NCBI GenBank assembly: GCA_027061625.1
Contig: JAMOVF010000099.1
Location: 1 to 8,270, forward strand
Direction: 5' to 3'
From: Deltaproteobacteria bacterium
GTDB lineage: Bacteria > Desulfobacterota > Dissulfuribacteria > Dissulfuribacterales > JALVPX01
Length of the DNA: 8,270 bases
Made by a program: the position numbers and the translations under genes. Shown piece by piece: positions 5,004-8,270 of this stretch (its first letter is position 1; each line of letters begins with the position of its first letter). The notes under the pieces were generated by a model. That model ran no database searches and was not told the origin of the DNA. It worked only from the letters and a program-made list of their open reading frames with translations.

Positions 5004-7559
5004 CTATCCTGCACAGCCTGCTGCATATAGCAAGGCATTTTTAAGCTCGCTTATAAAATCTTTTTCTATCAACTTTTGGCCAACCCTGTCTAATACATAG
5101 AAGACATCTACCACTTGATCAGCAGAAGTGCCAATTTTAGCCCTGTAAATTCCTACTCCCATATCGCAGAATGTGCGGGTAATGTCAAATAGAAGCCCAG
5201 GCCTGTCTTCAGCGTGTATCTCAACAATGGTATAAAAGTCTGATGAATCATTATCAACAACTACTTTTGCCTTTGGCTTAAGGCATAGATGGTGCTGTCC
5301 AGTTCCAATAGGCTTGTGCTTTCTAGCCAGCCTGGAAGGCAGATGCATCTTGTCTGAAAGGGCAAGGCCTAGATCAGACTTGATGCGGTCCCAGTCTTCC
5401 TGTTCAATACAGGATCCAGACAATGGAGATACATCCAGCACATCCACAGCGGTTCCATCTTTCATGGTAAATATTTGAGCCCCCAATATCTGCACATTGT
5501 GCAGGGCCAGCACGCCCAAGATCTTGGAGAGCAGGCCTATCCTGTCTGGTGCCATAAAGAGGATAGACCAGTAATGGCCCCGGTCTTCCACCTCCATTAC
5601 AAAGGCCTCTTTCTCTAAGCTGTTTTTTAGCTCTATATGGTGGCAGATAGCTTCAGGCGTAAAACTCAAAAGATAATCTTCTGGGAGCTGGCAAAGCTCC
5701 TTTTCTGCCTTTTCACCCAGGCAGCCCTTTATTTTTTCCTGCATCCATTGAACGGCCTTGACCCTGTCTGGATCAACCAGGTCAGTCCTTTCAAGCAGAT
5801 GAGATATCTTTAAGTAGAGGTCTAGCAGCAGGGCTCCTTTCCACTCATTCCATACTGTAGGCCCTGTGGCCTTGGCATCTGCAATGGATAAAAGATATAA
5901 CATATTGAGGAGGTCGCGGTCTCTGATAACCCGCGCACACTTGATAATCAGGCCTTCATCATCCAGGTCGCGCCGTGTAGCCATCTTCATCAAATAGAGA
6001 TGGTTTTCAACCAGAAAACGAAGGGCTTGAATATCCTCCTCTTCCAAATGGAGCCTTTTACCTATTTCTTCAGCTATTGGTGCTCCAATTTGGGCATGTT
6101 TTCCTCCCCTTCCCTTTCCAATATCATGGAGCAGGCCTGCCAAATACAAAACAAGCGGTTTCTTGATTTCCTTAAAAATGTGTTTGTGGGATTCCCTCAA
6201 AGAGTGCAATCCCCTTACGGTCTCGATTGAATGGCGGTCAACAGAATAGATGTGATAGATATCATACTGGGCAAGAGAGCGTATTTTGTTGAATTCTGGG
6301 ATATATTTTACCAGCAGCCCGGTGTTGAGCATGGTGGTTAGGGCATCGCCTGCATGTTCCCCGGCCAGTACTTGGAAAAATACAGAGGCCATCCTGGAGG
6401 ATTTTTGCTGTTTATCCTCTATTAAATCCAGTTTTTCTGTAATAATCCGCTTAGTTCGGTGATAAAGAGGAGTGCCGTCTGCTGCCATGTAGGCAAAGGG
6501 TTTCATTAGAAGGACCCGTTTTTTTTCGATCATATCGGGATCACTATAATGGATACGGCCATTTATCACCTCAAGGCCTGGCTCCAGAGCCTTTACCTGG
6601 GCCTTGGATCTCGATTGCTGAACCGTTTCTTCTACATGCTCAAAAAATAGATCTGAATAGATGGCGATGGTCTGCAGGCTGTCATATACCTCGCGCATAA
6701 AGTGCTCAACCCCAAGCACCCCTTGTTTGTCCAGGTGGCCAGATAACTTTGCAATCTGTTCCTGATATTCAAAAAAGAGCCTGTCATTTTTGCGTTTAGA
6801 TACAAAGTGGAGCCGGTTTCTCACCTTTATAAGATTGTCCCAGGCTCCAGACATCCTATCCAGTTCAGCCTTGGTGAAGATGCCAGCCTCTTCCAATTGT
6901 TGCAGACCGCTCAAGCCGAAGAGCACCTTTGCAATCCATAGGATAGCTTGCAGATCCCGTAAACCACCCCGGCTCTCCTTTATATTAGGCTCTAAGAGAT
7001 ATACGTGGGAGCCAAACCGCTTATGCCTCTCCTCCCTATGTATTTGCATCTTCTGCACAAATTTTTGGCGTTTGCCATCTATAAATTTTTTTTGAAATTT
7101 TGAAGCCAGTTCTTGGGTGAGGCCCTCATCTCCGCACAAGTGCCTCATGTCTAACAGCGAAACCTGGAAAAAAAAATCTGATTGAGCCTGTTTCAGGCAC
7201 TCTTTTATGGTGCGCACGCCATGTCCAACTTCCCTGCCTGAATCCCAAAGCGGGTAAAAGACATGCTCGGCAATTCCTTCCACCAGTTTTTTATTTGAGG
7301 GATGAAAAAGGAGCATTAAATCCAGATCTGAAAAAGGAAAAAGCTCTTTACGGCCATATCCTCCCAGCGCTACAAGGGATACGCCTTCCGAGGACTCAGA
7401 GCCTTTATTGGCAGAAGAGAACAGAGAACATACGAAATCATCTACCACACGGGTATGCTCTCGTAATAAAGCACGCCCTACAAGGCCTTTATTCCATAGG
7501 GCCTGAACTGCTTCAGGCCCTTTTTTTAAAATCGCTTTTTTTTCCCTAATGGGAGCCAT
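5004..7559 (-). CDS. glnD: Bifunctional PII uridylyltransferase/uridylyl-removing enzyme
   Basis: Glutamine sensor that uridylylates PII when glutamine is low and removes UMP when it is high; cytoplasmic. The 851-residue protein is full length. Domain order: nucleotidyltransferase with GGYGR (66-70) and SDLDL (77-81, Asp78 and Asp80 as metal ligands); the GlnD helical region with LEPNIKESRGGLRDLQ (189-204); HD hydrolase with His442 in DRHSIETV and His478-Asp479 in LLHDIGKGRGGKH; two C-terminal ACT domains beginning near SILFMAPDRIGLL (665) and TIVEIHAEDRPGLL (777), where glutamine is thought to bind. ATG 7557-7559 is used, 12 bases after the glnB stop; no good ribosome site is seen, so coupling to glnB is likely. 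The first 60 coding bases hold two A-runs and a strong hairpin (see findings). All catalytic residues I can check are intact. Confidence 0.98.
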   Translation of the reverse strand: MAPIREKKAILKKGPEAVQALWNKGLVGRALLREHTRVVDDFVCSLFSSANKGSESSEGVSLVALGGYGRKELFPFSDLDLMLLFHPSNKKLVEGIAEHVFYPLWDSGREVGHGVRTIKECLKQAQSDFFFQVSLLDMRHLCGDEGLTQELASKFQKKFIDGKRQKFVQKMQIHREERHKRFGSHVYLLEPNIKESRGGLRDLQAILWIAKVLFGLSGLQQLEEAGIFTKAELDRMSGAWDNLIKVRNRLHFVSKRKNDRLFFEYQEQIAKLSGHLDKQGVLGVEHFMREVYDSLQTIAIYSDLFFEHVEETVQQSRSKAQVKALEPGLEVINGRIHYSDPDMIEKKRVLLMKPFAYMAADGTPLYHRTKRIITEKLDLIEDKQQKSSRMASVFFQVLAGEHAGDALTTMLNTGLLVKYIPEFNKIRSLAQYDIYHIYSVDRHSIETVRGLHSLRESHKHIFKEIKKPLVLYLAGLLHDIGKGRGGKHAQIGAPIAEEIGKRLHLEEEDIQALRFLVENHLYLMKMATRRDLDDEGLIIKCARVIRDRDLLNMLYLLSIADAKATGPTVWNEWKGALLLDLYLKISHLLERTDLVDPDRVKAVQWMQEKIKGCLGEKAEKELCQLPEDYLLSFTPEAICHHIELKNSLEKEAFVMEVEDRGHYWSILFMAPDRIGLLSKILGVLALHNVQILGAQIFTMKDGTAVDVLDVSPLSGSCIEQEDWDRIKSDLGLALSDKMHLPSRLARKHKPIGTGQHHLCLKPKAKVVVDNDSSDFYTIVEIHAEDRPGLLFDITRTFCDMGVGIYRAKIGTSADQVVDVFYVLDRVGQKLIEKDFISELKNALLYAAGCAG
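7499..7527 (+). terminator. Terminator-like hairpin antisense to the 5' end of glnD
   Basis: GGGCCTGAA (7499-7507) pairs perfectly over nine bases with TTCAGGCCC (7512-7520) around loop CTGC, followed directly by seven T residues (7521-7527). This is a textbook intrinsic terminator reading rightward, but it lies inside glnD codons 14-21. In glnD mRNA the same palindrome forms a stem starting about 40 bases after the ATG, preceded by an A-run rather than followed by a T-run. It could end antisense transcripts or act on glnD translation; either use is unproven. Confidence 0.5.
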
Positions 7560-7571
7560 AATATTTGCAGA

Positions 7572-7910
7572 CTAAATAGCCTCTCTTCCCCTTTCTCCTG
7601 TCCTTACCCTCACTACCTCTTCAACAGGCAGAACAAAGATCTTTCCATCACCTATTTTGCCTGTATAGGCTGCTTCCCTTATTGTTTCAACAACTTCTTC
7701 AGCCTTTGATTCTTCTATAACGATTTCCAGCTTCACCTTGGGCAGGAAATCAACCACATATTCTGCTCCACGGTAGATTTCTTTATGTCCTTTTTGGCGG
7801 CCATAGCCTTTGACCTCTGAAATGGTCATGCCAGCTACTCCTATCTCATTCAAGGCCTCTTTAACATCATCTAGCTTAAAGGGCTTTATGATTGCCTCTA
7901 TTTTTTTCAT
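7572..7910 (-). CDS. glnB: Nitrogen regulatory protein P-II
   Basis: Trimeric cytoplasmic signal protein that binds ATP/ADP and 2-oxoglutarate and passes nitrogen state to targets such as Amt, GlnE and NtrB. The 112 residues are the full family length. MKKIEAIIKPFKLDDVKEAL opens it; the T-loop carries GRQKGH (37-42) and the uridylylation site Tyr51 in YRGAEYVVDF; the B-loop is TGKIGDGKIFV (83-93); the C-loop RVRTGERG (101-108). Asp54 resembles E. coli GlnB rather than GlnK (Asn54), although its neighbour amtB is usually paired with GlnK-type PII. A strong AGGAGG (complement of 7921-7926) precedes the ATG by ten bases. glnD, its modifying enzyme, follows after 12 bases. A single PII may here serve both Amt gating and GlnD/GlnE signalling. 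Confidence 0.97.
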   Translation of the reverse strand: MKKIEAIIKPFKLDDVKEALNEIGVAGMTISEVKGYGRQKGHKEIYRGAEYVVDFLPKVKLEIVIEESKAEEVVETIREAAYTGKIGDGKIFVLPVEEVVRVRTGERGREAI

Positions 7911-8062
7911 TGTAAGCCTACCTCCTATTTTAGTTTTAACAGGCGGAATTTTCCGTGGCCTTTTTTGAAAGCCAACGTCTCTTTTGGGTATTGTTCTTTC
8001 ACTCTTAACCTAACTCATATCTGCTAACAACAATTTTGAGCATCATTCCGCATGTTGTTGGA
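7911..8062. other. amtB-glnB intergenic region
   Basis: These 152 bases hold the glnB ribosome site but no gene. I see no clear sigma-70 promoter, no valid sigma-54 pair and no good terminator on the minus strand, so read-through from amtB into glnB is possible. Small inverted repeats (CGGAA/TTCCG at 7944-7955; CAACAA/TTGTTG at 8028-8060) are too weak to name. Confidence 0.5.
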
Positions 8063-8270
8063 TTAATTATAGGCCGTCTCACTGTGCTGGCTGAGATCAA
8101 GGCCTTGGACTTCATCTTCCACACTCAGGCGCAACTTGGAAACCGCATTTACTATCTTCAATAATATAAATGTTACTACAAAGGCGTAGACCAGCACCAC
8201 ACCTACTGCAAAAAGCTGAGTCATAAAAAAGCTGCTGTTGCCTGCAAAAAGCCCATCCGCACCACCAGGA
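8063..8270 (-). CDS. amtB: Ammonium transporter, C-terminal end, cut by window edge
   Basis: The last 68 codons of an Amt/MEP/Rh-family inner-membrane channel for ammonium. After a short loop comes the final membrane helix, roughly MTQLFAVGVVLVYAFVVTFI, then the cytoplasmic tail with LRLSVEDEVQGLDLSQHSETAY. This closely follows the family tail (LRV..EEE..GLD.S.HGE.AY), which controls gating and contacts PII, with Ser in place of the usual Gly after the His. The stop TAA is at 8063-8065. It lies upstream of glnB in the same direction, the usual Amt-PII partnership, though with the transporter first. The N-terminal ten helices lie outside the window. Confidence 0.93.
   Translation of the reverse strand, partial: PGGADGLFAGNSSFFMTQLFAVGVVLVYAFVVTFILLKIVNAVSKLRLSVEDEVQGLDLSQHSETAYN

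Noticed and set aside
7941..7966. Hairpin AGG-CGGAA/TTCCG-TGG-CCT followed by six T on the plus strand
   Set aside because: It needs a three-base bulge and a two-base loop, so it is too weak to call a terminator.
7957..7975. Sigma-54-like TTGGC...GGCC on the minus strand before glnB
   Set aside because: The GG and GC elements are 12 bases apart instead of the required 10, and the -12 half does not match TTGC.
8028..8060. CAACAA/TTGTTG inverted repeat after amtB
   Set aside because: Six AT-rich pairs around a 21-base loop and no T tail; not a credible terminator.
1..8270. A new mobile, defence or CRISPR-type system
   Set aside because: No repeats, integrases, transposases or unknown multi-gene cassette are present; every gene longer than 100 codons is assigned to a known family.

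Overview
The window carries ordinary bacterial housekeeping genes at roughly 45% GC (estimated by eye). Two gene clusters face away from the tRNA-Pro region and two converge on a shared terminator. The protein set is a standalone IMP cyclohydrolase, a type I 3-dehydroquinate dehydratase, a CbiA-type corrin amidase, an Mth938-domain protein, and an Amt-PII-GlnD-GlnA nitrogen cluster with a GSI-beta glutamine synthetase. This set fits an anaerobic Gram-negative bacterium, most likely of the Desulfobacterota (former Deltaproteobacteria). The placement is inference from gene content, not from a marker gene.

Layout. Positions 1-841 (minus) hold the first 280 codons of cobyrinic acid a,c-diamide synthase, cut by the left edge. 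It lies just downstream of a 116-aa Mth938-family protein (848-1198, minus). The 1199-1325 gap carries a divergent promoter region. Rightward from it come tRNA-Pro(CGG) (1326-1402), a one-domain IMP cyclohydrolase (1450-2067) and aroD (2078-2785), with no terminator visible among them. A small SAM-dependent methyltransferase of the phospholipid methyltransferase type follows (2868-3455). A perfect 10-bp hairpin with T-rich flanks on both strands (about 3481-3520) ends this block and also the leftward block that meets it.

The right half is a nitrogen-control cluster read leftward: the amtB 3' end (8063-8270), glnB (7572-7910), glnD (5004-7559) and glnA (3545-4957). Ammonium enters through Amt. 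PII (uridylylation Tyr51 present) reports 2-oxoglutarate and ATP/ADP state. GlnD, a complete 851-aa enzyme with NT, HD and two ACT domains, senses glutamine and modifies PII. Glutamine synthetase carries the adenylylation tyrosine (Tyr398), so control by a GlnE encoded elsewhere is expected.

I found no phage, IS, CRISPR, toxin-antitoxin or defence genes, and no evidence of a new multi-gene system. The points most worth a second look are a textbook terminator hairpin buried antisense in the 5' end of glnD, the standalone IMP cyclohydrolase placed behind a tRNA gene, the palindromic divergent promoter region, and the same-frame Mth938/CbiA junction separated only by a TGA and two codons.
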